Below, one piece after another: positions 56,039 to 64,000 of a stretch of 64,000 nucleotides of DNA. The notes under the pieces were generated by a model. That model was not told the origin of the DNA, did no database searches, and was given only the letters and a program-made list of their open reading frames with translations. The position numbers were made by a program, and so were the translations under genes. Origin of the DNA: Sulfurimonas gotlandica GD1. Lineage in GTDB: Bacteria > Campylobacterota > Campylobacteria > Campylobacterales > Sulfurimonadaceae. Each line of letters opens with the position of its first letter. The stretch's first letter is position 1. The stretch is taken from the NCBI RefSeq assembly GCF_000242915.1, contig NZ_AFRZ01000001.1, positions 2,790,001 to 2,854,000 of the forward strand, in the 5' to 3' direction.

Positions 56039-57823
56039 TTATCCATTAATCTCTTTACAAAGAGCTAAAAAATCTTCTCCATATCTCTCATATTTAACTT
56101 CTCCAACTCCATTTACATCCAACATCTCATCTTTTGTTTGTGGAAGTTTTTGTGCAAATTCTAAAAGTGTTTTATCTGAGAAAACTATATACGCAGGTAT
56201 CTCATTTTTTGAAGCAATCTCAGATCTCAATGCCCTAAATTTATCAAAAACTCCATCCTCTACAGGAGTTAGTTTCTCTTTCTTAGAAGTTCTGCCTTTA
56301 ACATCCATTTTATGCTTATCTATTTCTACAGTTGCTTTTTTTTGTAAGATTCCTGCTCCAAATTTTTTAAGTTTAATAGCTCTAAATTCACCTACCTCTA
56401 TAGCATCTAACTCAAACAATCTATCAGCAATAGCATTCCATACTTCTTTAGAAACATCTTTACCTATCCCATAAACAGAAAGCTTATCGTGATTAAACTG
56501 CAGAATCTTTTGTCCAGTAGAACCTCTTAAAACATCTATCATATGAATCATTCCAAATTTTTGTTCGCATCTGTAGATGCAAGAGAGAAGTTTTTGTGAT
56601 TCGAGTGTAATATCTATTTTCTCAACTTCTCCTCGCCTACAGTTATCACATATATCTCCACAACTGCCTATATCATCTTCAAAGTACTTTGCAATCAACT
56701 TATGTCTGCACTCACTTGAGTTTGAGTAGCTGTACATCTTGCGCAGTTTGTTATAGAGTAACTCTTTGTACTCTGAATTCTCTATAACATCTATAAACGA
56801 TCTCATCTTGACATCATCACTCTTCGTATACAGAAGTAATGTTTGTGCTTCTAAACCGTCTCTTCCTGCACGACCAATCTCTTGATAGTAGTTTTCCATA
56901 GTCTTTGGCATACTCATATGAACAACAAAACGAATATTACTTTTGTCTATACCCATACCAAATGCTATGGTTGCAACTATAATATCAACCTCTTCATAAA
57001 TAAAATCTCTGTATACTTTATTTCTAACTTCACTTGAAAAGCCTGCATGATATGCTGCTACCTTAAAGCCTTTTGTTTTTAAAAAACCTGCAACTGCTTC
57101 AACATCTTTTTTACTAAAGGCATAAATTATTCCACAGTTCCCACTATGTTTTGATAAAAAGTTTATAAGTTGAGTGCGTCCATTGCCTACTCTTTGCTCT
57201 GAAGATATTGTAAGATTGTCTCTAAGAGTTTTGCCTCGAAGCTGTAAAGGATTATTGAGGTTTAGAGTCCTAACTATGTCATCTTGAACTTTATGAGTTG
57301 CAGTTGCGGTGAATGCCGCTATGTTAACATTAGGAAAGATTTGTTTTAATTTAGAGAGATTTCTATAATCGGCTCTAAACTCATGTCCCCATTCACTTAC
57401 ACAATGAGCCTCATCAATTACAAAAAAGTTTATTTTTACTCTTTGAAGAAGTTCAATAAAACCATTTGCACTTAGTCTCTCCGGCGCGATGTAAAGTAGT
57501 TTTATATCACCTTGAAGTAGTCTAGAAGTTATCTCTTGCACATCATTAAAATCTTGTGAAGAGTTAATCATCTCTGCTTTAATATCATTATTTTTAAGTG
57601 CATTCACTTGATCTTGCATCAGAGCTATTAGTGGGGAAACAACAACAGTTACACCATCCATCATAAGAGACGGCAATTGGTAACAAAGAGATTTGCCACC
57701 ACCTGTTGGAAGTATGGTGATTAAATCTCTTGAGTTTAAAATAGCATCTACAGCTTCTTCTTGTGATTGGCGAAAACTATCATGTCCGAATGTAGTTTTT
57801 AGTAGGTTACCTTTAATCATCAA
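56039..57823 (-). CDS. recQ: ATP-dependent DNA helicase RecQ
   Basis: A 594-residue 3'-5' DNA helicase for recombination and repair. Motif 0 is DSFRQSQEEAVDAI, Walker A is LPTGGGKSLCYQLP, the DEAH box is FVIDEAHCVSEWGHEF and motif VI is QEIGRAGRDG. The zinc-binding cysteines (CRHK...CGDICDNC) and a C-terminal HRDC domain (about 515-590) are intact. The start overlaps the end of a small upstream gene by 11 bases. Confidence 0.95.
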   Translation of the reverse strand: MMIKGNLLKTTFGHDSFRQSQEEAVDAILNSRDLITILPTGGGKSLCYQLPSLMMDGVTVVVSPLIALMQDQVNALKNNDIKAEMINSSQDFNDVQEITSRLLQGDIKLLYIAPERLSANGFIELLQRVKINFFVIDEAHCVSEWGHEFRADYRNLSKLKQIFPNVNIAAFTATATHKVQDDIVRTLNLNNPLQLRGKTLRDNLTISSEQRVGNGRTQLINFLSKHSGNCGIIYAFSKKDVEAVAGFLKTKGFKVAAYHAGFSSEVRNKVYRDFIYEEVDIIVATIAFGMGIDKSNIRFVVHMSMPKTMENYYQEIGRAGRDGLEAQTLLLYTKSDDVKMRSFIDVIENSEYKELLYNKLRKMYSYSNSSECRHKLIAKYFEDDIGSCGDICDNCRRGEVEKIDITLESQKLLSCIYRCEQKFGMIHMIDVLRGSTGQKILQFNHDKLSVYGIGKDVSKEVWNAIADRLFELDAIEVGEFRAIKLKKFGAGILQKKATVEIDKHKMDVKGRTSKKEKLTPVEDGVFDKFRALRSEIASKNEIPAYIVFSDKTLLEFAQKLPQTKDEMLDVNGVGEVKYERYGEDFLALCKEING

Positions 57824-58004
57824 GCAGTGAACTGAGAAACGATTTTTTTTCTTTTACTTTTTCGTGCACACTGGTTCTTTCATCAACAAAATTAGGATCG
57901 CCGTTTTCAAAAATTGTCTGGGCGACTCTTTTTATATGTTTTTTAGGTTTTATCTCAATATAACCATTATCTACTCTGCCAACGGCACCATGAGGGATAC
58001 ACAT
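57813..58004 (-). CDS. Small protein of unknown function upstream of recQ
   Basis: A 63-residue protein starting MCIPHGAVGRVDNGYIEIKP, which could fold as a small beta-barrel, followed by a charged tail. The GGAGG ribosome binding site 8 bases upstream and the 11-base overlap with recQ support a real, coupled gene. The MCIP start is faintly like HypC-type chaperones, but the match is too weak to use. Confidence 0.6.
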   Translation of the reverse strand: MCIPHGAVGRVDNGYIEIKPKKHIKRVAQTIFENGDPNFVDERTSVHEKVKEKKSFLSSLLDD

Positions 58005-58152
58005 AATAAACCTCCTACTATAGAGTACTAAGCCTACAAAGCCCCTCTCAAACTAGAGAAACGCTTTATACTAGACCCTTTTCACCTACCTATAGAAATG
58101 ATACTATGATTATGCTTATCATTACATGAGCTTATTGGATTACTTTATAAAT

Positions 58153-58722
58153 CTAAAACCCTAATTTAGCAAAATCTTGTTCATTCATTTTTCTGTCTTT
58201 GCCATTACTTTCGTAAATACGTCCTTTTTTAGCACGTCCATCTTCCATTGTAACATTATATTTCAAATTGCCATCTGCATAGTACTCTTTTTGAGTACCA
58301 TAAAACTTTCCACTGTCATCAAAGTTTAATTTTGCTTTCATGTTTCCATTTGGATAGTAAACTTTCTTGGATCCAATAATTTTGTCCATTCTGTATTCTG
58401 TTGTAGATTTTAATTGAGAATTATCATAATACTCTTTTTGAGTACCATCTATTTGACCCATTCTCATAGGTATCTGAGCTTTTAAAACACCATTTTCATA
58501 GTAACCATATGTAGTGCCGTTAACTTTACCATTTTTAAAGTTTGTCTTTGTTTTCAGGCGACCATTATCATAATAAGCTTTAGCAATTCCATTTAACTTA
58601 CCATTTTCATAGTTTCTCTCAAACTTAACTTTTCCATTTGGATATAGAGTTTTTTTAACCTCTGCACTTAAAGATACTGTTGCTAAGATTGCTACTAGAG
58701 CAAGACTGATTTGTTTTTTCAT
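58153..58722 (-). CDS. Secreted MORN/YwqK-type repeat protein
   Basis: A 189-residue protein with a signal peptide (MKKQISLALVAILATVSLSA) and about six tandem MORN-2-like repeats of the form YYENGVLKAQ or YYPNGNMKAKL. These are common in proteins labelled YwqK-family 'antitoxin', but no toxin gene lies beside it, and its export argues against that role. It probably binds a ligand or surface in the periplasm. It lies 28 bases after the split RND genes on the same strand. Confidence 0.82.
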   Translation of the reverse strand: MKKQISLALVAILATVSLSAEVKKTLYPNGKVKFERNYENGKLNGIAKAYYDNGRLKTKTNFKNGKVNGTTYGYYENGVLKAQIPMRMGQIDGTQKEYYDNSQLKSTTEYRMDKIIGSKKVYYPNGNMKAKLNFDDSGKFYGTQKEYYADGNLKYNVTMEDGRAKKGRIYESNGKDRKMNEQDFAKLGF

Positions 58723-58750
58723 TTTATTCCTTTTTTTTGATTTAAATTAA

Positions 58751-60505
58751 CTATAATCCAATTTTCTCAGGATCTATATGTCCTTCTATTCCACCTTCAC
58801 ACTCATGTGGCTTATGGTCTCTACCCTCTGGACAAATAGCCACTGTATCATCTATTAATACAGGTACTAAAAACAGAGATACTGCTGTTGAAGCGATTGA
58901 ACCAAAGATAAGAGCAATACCCAAACCACCAAAAATAGGGTCAGTTGAGAGTAGTAAACTACCAAGAATAATAGCTACCGCTGTCATTAAGATAGGTTTC
59001 GCACGTGTTGATGTAGATATAGCGATAGCTCTTCTCTTTTCAACACCCTTCTCTATCAATGCTTTTGAAAAGTCAATCAGCAGCAGAGAACTTCTAGCAC
59101 TAATTCCCATCAATGATATAAATCCTATCAAAGATGTAGCCGTTAAAAAGAAGTTTATATCTGCAAAAAGCAGAGATATCATATCTGTAATGAAATGGCC
59201 TACTATAACACCGATAATTGAGAGAAAGCTTGCAAGTAATATAATTCCGCTTAAGGCAAAAGATTTATAGTACATTACCATCAGTAAAAACATCAATACT
59301 AAGGCTGCTATAAATGCACCGCCTAGATCACGAAATGTGTCTAGTGATACCTTCATCTCTCCATCCCAACGAAGCAACATCTTATTACCAGTTTTTTTCT
59401 CTACAAGATTCAGATCAAACATGTAAGTAGACATACCATCTACCTTGGTGACATTGAAATCATTTGATAACTTTTCTATCAGCTTATCTCTAGCTTCCAT
59501 AAGTGGATATACCTGTGAGACCAAATCACACTCAGCAGTAATACTTACAAAGTTTTGCAGATTTTTTCTAAATATGGTTGGACTCGATGGAATCTCTTTA
59601 ACATTTACAACTTCTTTAATCGGTATCATCATACCCATAGGGTTTAGAAGTTTCAACCTTGAAAGCTTAAAATAAATTCCATCCCTAGAGTTTGGATGTA
59701 TTAAACGACTAGCATCATCAAGGCGAACAAAAATAGGAATTTGGTCTTGTTGAATCTTTGAATTTTTAACAGCTACTATCATTCCTTCAAAAGCTATATA
59801 AAGAATATTATTTACCTGCTCAACACTTAAACCACTTCTAATAACTTTTTCTTTGTCCGGAACAATCTCATAGTATGGATAAATATCATCTTGCATTATA
59901 TCAATATCAACCAGTCCCTCTGTCTCAGCAAAGACTTTAGCAATACGTTCAGCAGTTTCACGCATTAAAGCACTCTCTTTGCCAAAGAGATTAACAACAA
60001 CTGTTGCAAAAGTAGGTGGACCTGATGGCATCTCTATAAACTTTATAGTGGTAGAATCTACTAAAGGCTCACAACGCTTTTTTATAAGGGGACGAATGCG
60101 ATGAACCATTTTATAAGAAGCCTCATCACGAGAGTGTTTATCACTCAGATTTACAACTATTTCAGCTTGATTTTTCATTCGCTTAAGCGCACTGCCCTTA
60201 ACCAAACCAGCATAATCCAGTGGAGCACCTTGAGCTAAATATACTTCAGCATTATGAACTGCACTTTCCTGCTTCAGATAACTAAGAACACAACTTGTAA
60301 CCTTGCTAGTCTCTTCTATAGAACTATTAGTCGCTGTGTCTACATAGATGCTAAAAGTATTAGCACTCTTTCCAGGGAGCATCTTAGCAAGTACTATTTT
60401 TGTAGGTATCATCATCACAGATAGAAGAAAAGCTAAAACAATATAAAGAATAACTTTTCTTTTTTTCTTTTTAGAATTTAAAATTCCATAAATCAGCTCT
60501 TCCAT
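58751..60505 (-). CDS. RND efflux permease, C-terminal half (split gene)
   Basis: A 584-residue protein equal to TM7-TM12 and the second periplasmic domain of an RND permease. It begins with a cytoplasmic, basic stretch (ILNSKKKKRKVILYIVLAF) entering TM7 and has FNVTKVDGMS in the porter part. TM10 carries ISARSSLLLIDF, with Arg at the usual lysine position. It ends in a cysteine- and histidine-containing tail (CPEGRDHKPHECEGG). It begins 2 bases after the N-terminal half stops, in a different frame. A weak AAAGGA site is 11 bases upstream, so reinitiation is likely. Confidence 0.85.
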   Translation of the reverse strand: MEELIYGILNSKKKKRKVILYIVLAFLLSVMMIPTKIVLAKMLPGKSANTFSIYVDTATNSSIEETSKVTSCVLSYLKQESAVHNAEVYLAQGAPLDYAGLVKGSALKRMKNQAEIVVNLSDKHSRDEASYKMVHRIRPLIKKRCEPLVDSTTIKFIEMPSGPPTFATVVVNLFGKESALMRETAERIAKVFAETEGLVDIDIMQDDIYPYYEIVPDKEKVIRSGLSVEQVNNILYIAFEGMIVAVKNSKIQQDQIPIFVRLDDASRLIHPNSRDGIYFKLSRLKLLNPMGMMIPIKEVVNVKEIPSSPTIFRKNLQNFVSITAECDLVSQVYPLMEARDKLIEKLSNDFNVTKVDGMSTYMFDLNLVEKKTGNKMLLRWDGEMKVSLDTFRDLGGAFIAALVLMFLLMVMYYKSFALSGIILLASFLSIIGVIVGHFITDMISLLFADINFFLTATSLIGFISLMGISARSSLLLIDFSKALIEKGVEKRRAIAISTSTRAKPILMTAVAIILGSLLLSTDPIFGGLGIALIFGSIASTAVSLFLVPVLIDDTVAICPEGRDHKPHECEGGIEGHIDPEKIGL

Positions 60506-60507
60506 AA

Positions 60508-62085
60508 TTAATGCGTTCCTTTCGCACGTTTAATCATTTTCTTAGCCAGAAATGGGGTAAACACATAGGCAACAAATAGTGAAACAGCTAGAGCTACAGG
60601 AACATTGAGGGGTATAGGTTTCATAAACTGACCCATCATTCCACCAACAAATGCCATCGGTACCATTGTTAAAATAATTGCAATAGTTGCAATATTTGTA
60701 GATGGTCCAATCTCATCTGTAGCTTCGACTATGATTCTGTCAAAACTATGGTCTGCTGTCTCTTTTAAGTGCATTCTTCTATGAATATTTTCTATAACTA
60801 TAATCGCATCATCAACAATCAAACCAAGACTTAGTAAAAATGCAAATAGCGTGATTCTATTGATAGTCTGGTCTGTCATATATGCAATAAATAGTGTAGT
60901 CGCAAGAATCATTGGAACAGCAATTGATACAACTGCCGACTCTCTCCATCCAAGAAATGGGATAAGAATCAATCCTATAATCCCGATAGTTATTATAAGG
61001 TGATGCATCAACTCACTTACAGCTTCATTTGCACGCTCACCATAATTTCTTGTAACTATATAACCTATTCCAGCTTCTTCAAAATAATCACCCTTATCTT
61101 CAAGAAGTTTTAAAACATCACCTGCCACATGAACGGCATTAGTACCTTTTAATTTTGATACAGTTAGTGTAACTTGCTGAATTGGATCATCAAATGTAGT
61201 ATTATTATCTCTTGTGACTATTTGAGAGTTTTGAAAGTGTTGAATATCATATCCATATTCAATCTGAGCAACGTGCTTTAAATAGATAGGAGAACCCATA
61301 TATTGTGCAATGATTAGATTTTTAAGATCTTCAATATCTTCAATAGAATTTTTAACACCAAAAACAATAATTGATTCATTACTGGTTGGTGCATTTATAT
61401 TTGGAGCATTATTAGCTATCGCTTTAACAGAAGCTGCAATCTGACCTAAAGACAGATGAAAAGAAGACAACCTGTCTAAATCAACTTTAATATTAAACTG
61501 TGGTTGATGGATACCTTTTAAAGTACTCTTAGAAACATTATCAATTGCATTTATTTCTTGTTGGACTTCTCTTACTAAATGGTACTGCTTTAGTGTGCTT
61601 GGCTTACGAGAGTTTTTTTGATAAAAAGCAACTGTAACAACTGGAATATCAATATCTATATCAAATGGCTTAACTAATGGTAAATTTACACCTTGTGGAA
61701 GCGTATCCATGTTTTGCATAACTTTATCATATAGCTTTAGATTAGAATCTTCACGATTTTCACCTATAAGATACTGCACATTTATCATTCCCACATTATT
61801 CATAGCTGTGCCATAAATGTGCTCAACACCCTTTATCTCACGGATTCTTCTCTCAAGTGGTTTTATTACAACATTCGTAATTGCTTCTGGAGATGCGCCG
61901 GGTATCATAACAATAATAGAACCACCACTAACTTCTATTTGTGGATCTTCTTCTCTAGGAGCAATATTAAGCGTGATATATCCAAGCAGTATGATTGAAA
62001 CTGCGAATATCATTGTCAAGGGGTTATTTAGAAATGCTTGAGCTAAATATCCAGCTATATTTTTACTTTTGTAACTATCCGACAT
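60508..62085 (-). CDS. RND efflux permease, N-terminal half (split gene)
   Basis: A 525-residue protein equal to TM1-TM6 and the first periplasmic domain of an RND permease. TM1 (about 20-40), the PREEDPQIEVSGGSIIV start of the porter domain and the TM4 proton-relay motif GLIVDDAIIVIENIHRRMH are typical. It stops after TM6 (FTPFLAKKMIKRAKGTH), exactly in the cytoplasmic link between halves. With the next gene it adds up to about 1109 residues, the usual RND total. It starts 5 bases after the adaptor stop. Confidence 0.87.
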   Translation of the reverse strand: MSDSYKSKNIAGYLAQAFLNNPLTMIFAVSIILLGYITLNIAPREEDPQIEVSGGSIIVMIPGASPEAITNVVIKPLERRIREIKGVEHIYGTAMNNVGMINVQYLIGENREDSNLKLYDKVMQNMDTLPQGVNLPLVKPFDIDIDIPVVTVAFYQKNSRKPSTLKQYHLVREVQQEINAIDNVSKSTLKGIHQPQFNIKVDLDRLSSFHLSLGQIAASVKAIANNAPNINAPTSNESIIVFGVKNSIEDIEDLKNLIIAQYMGSPIYLKHVAQIEYGYDIQHFQNSQIVTRDNNTTFDDPIQQVTLTVSKLKGTNAVHVAGDVLKLLEDKGDYFEEAGIGYIVTRNYGERANEAVSELMHHLIITIGIIGLILIPFLGWRESAVVSIAVPMILATTLFIAYMTDQTINRITLFAFLLSLGLIVDDAIIVIENIHRRMHLKETADHSFDRIIVEATDEIGPSTNIATIAIILTMVPMAFVGGMMGQFMKPIPLNVPVALAVSLFVAYVFTPFLAKKMIKRAKGTH

Positions 62086-62090
62086 ATTGG

Positions 62091-62903
62091 CTAGTCCCTT
62101 GTATAGTATTTTTCATCTATGTCGATTAAAATTTTTGCGTACATACCTGGAAATATTTTATCACTCTTCTTTTCAAAATTAATAATGATTTTAAATGTAT
62201 GTGCCATAGGATTTGCACTGGGAACTATCGATTTTACATAACCTGTGTCTCTATAGCTGATTGAAGGAATATCAATCTTTACTTTTTGAAATTTATTCAC
62301 GTATTTTAAATCTGACTCAGCAACTTCGCCTTCTATCTGCAAGTGATCTAAGTCTACTATAATCATTCCAAGCATTCCAGGAGCTACTAAATCGCCTACA
62401 CGAATTCTTTTCTCAACTATAATCCCGCTATTTGGTGCTTTAATTTCTAAATAACCTGTAACGGTTGCCACTTGTTTAATTTTTGATGCAGCATTTTTTA
62501 CCAGTACTTGAGCAGATGCAAGTCCAGCTTGAACATTATCCGCAGTTATATCAAGGTTTTGCATATCTTGTGAGTTAAACATACCCTGCTTTTTAAGTAG
62601 CTTCTTTTCTCTGTTGATAGTATTAATGCGAGTTTGATACATATTTACAATAGAGTTTGCTTGTTCTAGTGCCAAATCAGCCTGAGACTTTAAAATATCA
62701 AATTCTGCAGATTCCATCTCAAAAAGAGTATCCTCTCTCTCAACTCTATCCCCAATATCAAAATAGATGTGCTTAATATATCCCATATACCTTGCACCAA
62801 CCATTTTTTGGTTGTAAGAAACCACTGTACCTGTTACTGGCAACTCAAAGGCTGACAACTCTGCTAAAAGTAGAAATAAAATGGTTAAACTAATTTTTTT
62901 CAA
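62091..62903 (-). CDS. RND periplasmic adaptor (membrane fusion protein)
   Basis: A 270-residue exported protein with a signal peptide (MKKISLTILFLLLAELSA). It contains a biotinyl-lipoyl-like half motif (GARYMGYIKHIYFDIGDRV), a coiled-coil hairpin (about 75-150), the second lipoyl half (IKAPNSGIIVEKRIRVGDLV) and a beta-barrel domain. It links the split permease to an outer-membrane channel; no TolC gene is present in this cluster. It is short but complete. Confidence 0.88.
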   Translation of the reverse strand: MKKISLTILFLLLAELSAFELPVTGTVVSYNQKMVGARYMGYIKHIYFDIGDRVEREDTLFEMESAEFDILKSQADLALEQANSIVNMYQTRINTINREKKLLKKQGMFNSQDMQNLDITADNVQAGLASAQVLVKNAASKIKQVATVTGYLEIKAPNSGIIVEKRIRVGDLVAPGMLGMIIVDLDHLQIEGEVAESDLKYVNKFQKVKIDIPSISYRDTGYVKSIVPSANPMAHTFKIIINFEKKSDKIFPGMYAKILIDIDEKYYTRD

Positions 62904-62923
62904 TATTTAAATCCCAACCTATC

Positions 62924-63331
62924 TTACCACTCTCTAATTTCATGATGGCATTTCATGCACTGCTTCATTATTTTTGTATAGGCTTGAACAGATGCTTGAA
63001 CATCTCCCTTAGCAAATCTTTCTATTATTGTTTTTGCTTTTATATCTATGTTCTTAACTATCTTATTACTAAATACAACTTTATTATTCATATATCTAGC
63101 CATAGGGTCTTTTTCTTCAATTTCTTCAAGAGGAGGCTGAACTCTTCTAATTGCGTCTGAAAGTGCTAATGCACCATTTTGAACTATATCATTATTGTTA
63201 TAAAAAAAACCAGTCTCTATAGTCGACATTGCTTCTGCCATTGTTTGCATATCTTTTATGCGATCTTGTTTTGTATATACTCCAGCAAAAAGCGCAGTCC
63301 CTAATAATAGTGCTATAGATATTTTTTTCAT
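62924..63331 (-). CDS. Periplasmic cytochrome c with C-terminal haem motif (class II-like)
   Basis: A 135-residue secreted protein (signal MKKISIALLLGTALFAG) predicted to be a four-helix bundle with one haem motif, CMKCH, at 127-131, near the very C-terminus. This placement is that of class II (c'-like) cytochromes. It starts the operon that continues with the RND adaptor and the split permease, with a 20-base gap. A redox or gas-binding role linked to efflux is inferred from position only. Confidence 0.8.
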   Translation of the reverse strand: MKKISIALLLGTALFAGVYTKQDRIKDMQTMAEAMSTIETGFFYNNNDIVQNGALALSDAIRRVQPPLEEIEEKDPMARYMNNKVVFSNKIVKNIDIKAKTIIERFAKGDVQASVQAYTKIMKQCMKCHHEIREW

Positions 63332-63719
63332 TTACCAACCTTTTATTTAAATTTCTTTATCCTACCTAGAGTATAACTAAAATATTTATTTATGTAACAT
63401 TTTTTATAAATATTTAAAATTTTAATTTTGTCACAAGTTTGTCACAAAAAAACCTTATACAACATCACATTTCAGGACATTAAAAGGACATCATAATATT
63501 TTTGCATAAAAAACATCACAACTCTTTATAAGCTAGTATTATAGGGCTACATAAGGGTTTTTAATATAAAAAAAATCAAAAATATAAAAAATAATTATAT
63601 GTGAATTTAAGTTACACTTTAGCTTTTAAGGGTTATAGTTGTGATGTAACACACTATTTATCACACAAATGTGATATCAATAAACATATTGAGATAGATA
63701 GTAAAAATAAGGAGTGTAC
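63332..63719. promoter_or_regulatory. 388-base divergent intergenic regulatory region with repeated TCACA/TGTGA sites
   Basis: This is the only gene-free stretch over 300 bases. On the minus side a -10 element TATACT (63370-63375) serves the cytochrome gene. On the plus side there are seven TCACA or TGTGA pentamers at 63431, 63442, 63465, 63516, 63640, 63661 and 63670. They include a perfect ATCACA-CAAA-TGTGAT palindrome (63660-63675). A direct repeat of GGACAT occurs at 63475 and 63487. A TATTAT at 63537 is a possible plus-strand -10. The pattern suggests an array of operator sites for the gene at 63720. No small ORF with a good ribosome binding site was found. Confidence 0.5.
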
Positions 63720-64000
63720 ATGAAGAAAACAATTGTAATGAGTAGTATCGTTTTAGGTTTATTAACAACATCGGCTTCGGCAGGGGATTTTAGTTTTGGG
63801 GACATGTTCAAGGACATGAAAGAAGCTACAACAACGATGAGTCATGATGCTCGTGACACAGCTGATTCAATGAAAGATGGAGGGGTTGAAATTAGTAAGA
63901 GTGGGGAAAGAACTGCTACTAGTCTAGGTCACGATGCTCGTGACACAGCTGTTAAAGTTTCTGATGATCTTAAAACAAGTGAAATAGCAACTGTAAAAAG
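63720..64000 (+). CDS. Secreted repeat protein of unknown function, 3' end missing
   Basis: The frame begins at ATG 63720 after a strong AAGGAG site, and runs off the right edge without a stop (93 full codons seen). It has a signal peptide (MKKTIVMSSIVLGLLTTSASA) and a mature part starting GDFSFGDMFKDMKEA. A SHDARDTADS / GHDARDTAVK repeat occurs twice, about 28 residues apart, suggesting an amphipathic helical repeat protein. I do not recognise the family. Its long, site-rich upstream region suggests tight regulation. Confidence 0.75.
   Translation, partial: MKKTIVMSSIVLGLLTTSASAGDFSFGDMFKDMKEATTTMSHDARDTADSMKDGGVEISKSGERTATSLGHDARDTAVKVSDDLKTSEIATVK

Noticed and set aside
58153-58722. YwqK-type 'antitoxin' label, implying a toxin-antitoxin pair
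   Set aside because: The protein has a signal peptide and no toxin-like gene adjoins it. Only the MORN-like repeat description is supported.
1-64000. CRISPR arrays, tRNA/rRNA genes, prophage or intact insertion sequences
   Set aside because: No regularly spaced direct repeats, recognisable tRNA or rRNA stretches, transposase or phage structural genes were seen on reading both strands. This was by eye only, so a short tRNA cannot be fully excluded.

Overview
The window looks like chromosomal DNA from a free-living Campylobacterota (Epsilonproteobacteria), most like Sulfurimonas or a relative; this placement is inferred from gene content, not from a search. The supporting signs are AT-rich DNA, dense short operons, promoters with a clear TATAAT but no obvious -35 box, a three-subunit SdhABE-type succinate/fumarate enzyme, a BioV-type pimeloyl-ACP esterase, a COG3400-like TrkA protein, and an aroB-mscS-mtaB-ftsH-like-bioV-mog gene string. 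No tRNA, rRNA, CRISPR array or intact transposase was seen.

Layout. 1-8910 (+): end of an RND efflux pump with its TolC partner, a DUF418 membrane protein, a DASS anion transporter and two Opr-like porins. 8894-10808 (-): FAH-family enzyme, CitE-like lyase and a small cytochrome c. 10962-15545 (+): a secreted WD40-caspase-like protein followed by a patatin-like lipoprotein. 15613-20532 (+): folD, lepB, M50 protease, rpiB, coiled-coil protein, apt, trpB. 20559-25318: methyltransferase, SpoIIAA-like protein, hemolysin III, pepA, DMT exporter, RNase H-like protein. 25287-29298 (-): GGDEF-EAL protein coupled to a Sco-like protein, then a broken sensor gene. 29447-35537 (+): Hcp/Sel1 protein, then a four-gene string (autoinducer-synthase-like acyltransferase, TonB-dependent receptor, YfiR-like periplasmic protein, GGDEF-EAL protein). 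35615-42187: ychF, two unknown proteins, psd, truD, thiL and a degenerate GGDEF protein. 42350-45944 (+): sdhABE. 46065-46840: xth-like nuclease gene with a one-base frameshift. 46857-57823 (-): outer-membrane protein, the mog-to-aroB operon, COG3400 protein and recQ. 57813-63331 (-): two small proteins and a cytochrome/adaptor/split-RND operon. 63332-64000: a long regulatory gap and the start of a secreted repeat protein.

The most interesting candidates are (1) 30306-35537, whose gene order reads like a self-contained signal circuit: make an acylated molecule, bind it at the outer membrane, relay through the periplasm, change c-di-GMP; and (2) 10962-15545, a WD40-caspase-like protein paired with a patatin-type phospholipase, both apparently exported. 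Two genes (hemolysin III and the TonB receptor) seem to have no usable ATG/GTG/TTG start and fit an AUA start with a well-placed ribosome binding site. Other unusual items are an FtsH-like protein without its protease motif, an RND pump split into two genes between TM6 and TM7, and two genes carrying apparent frameshifts.
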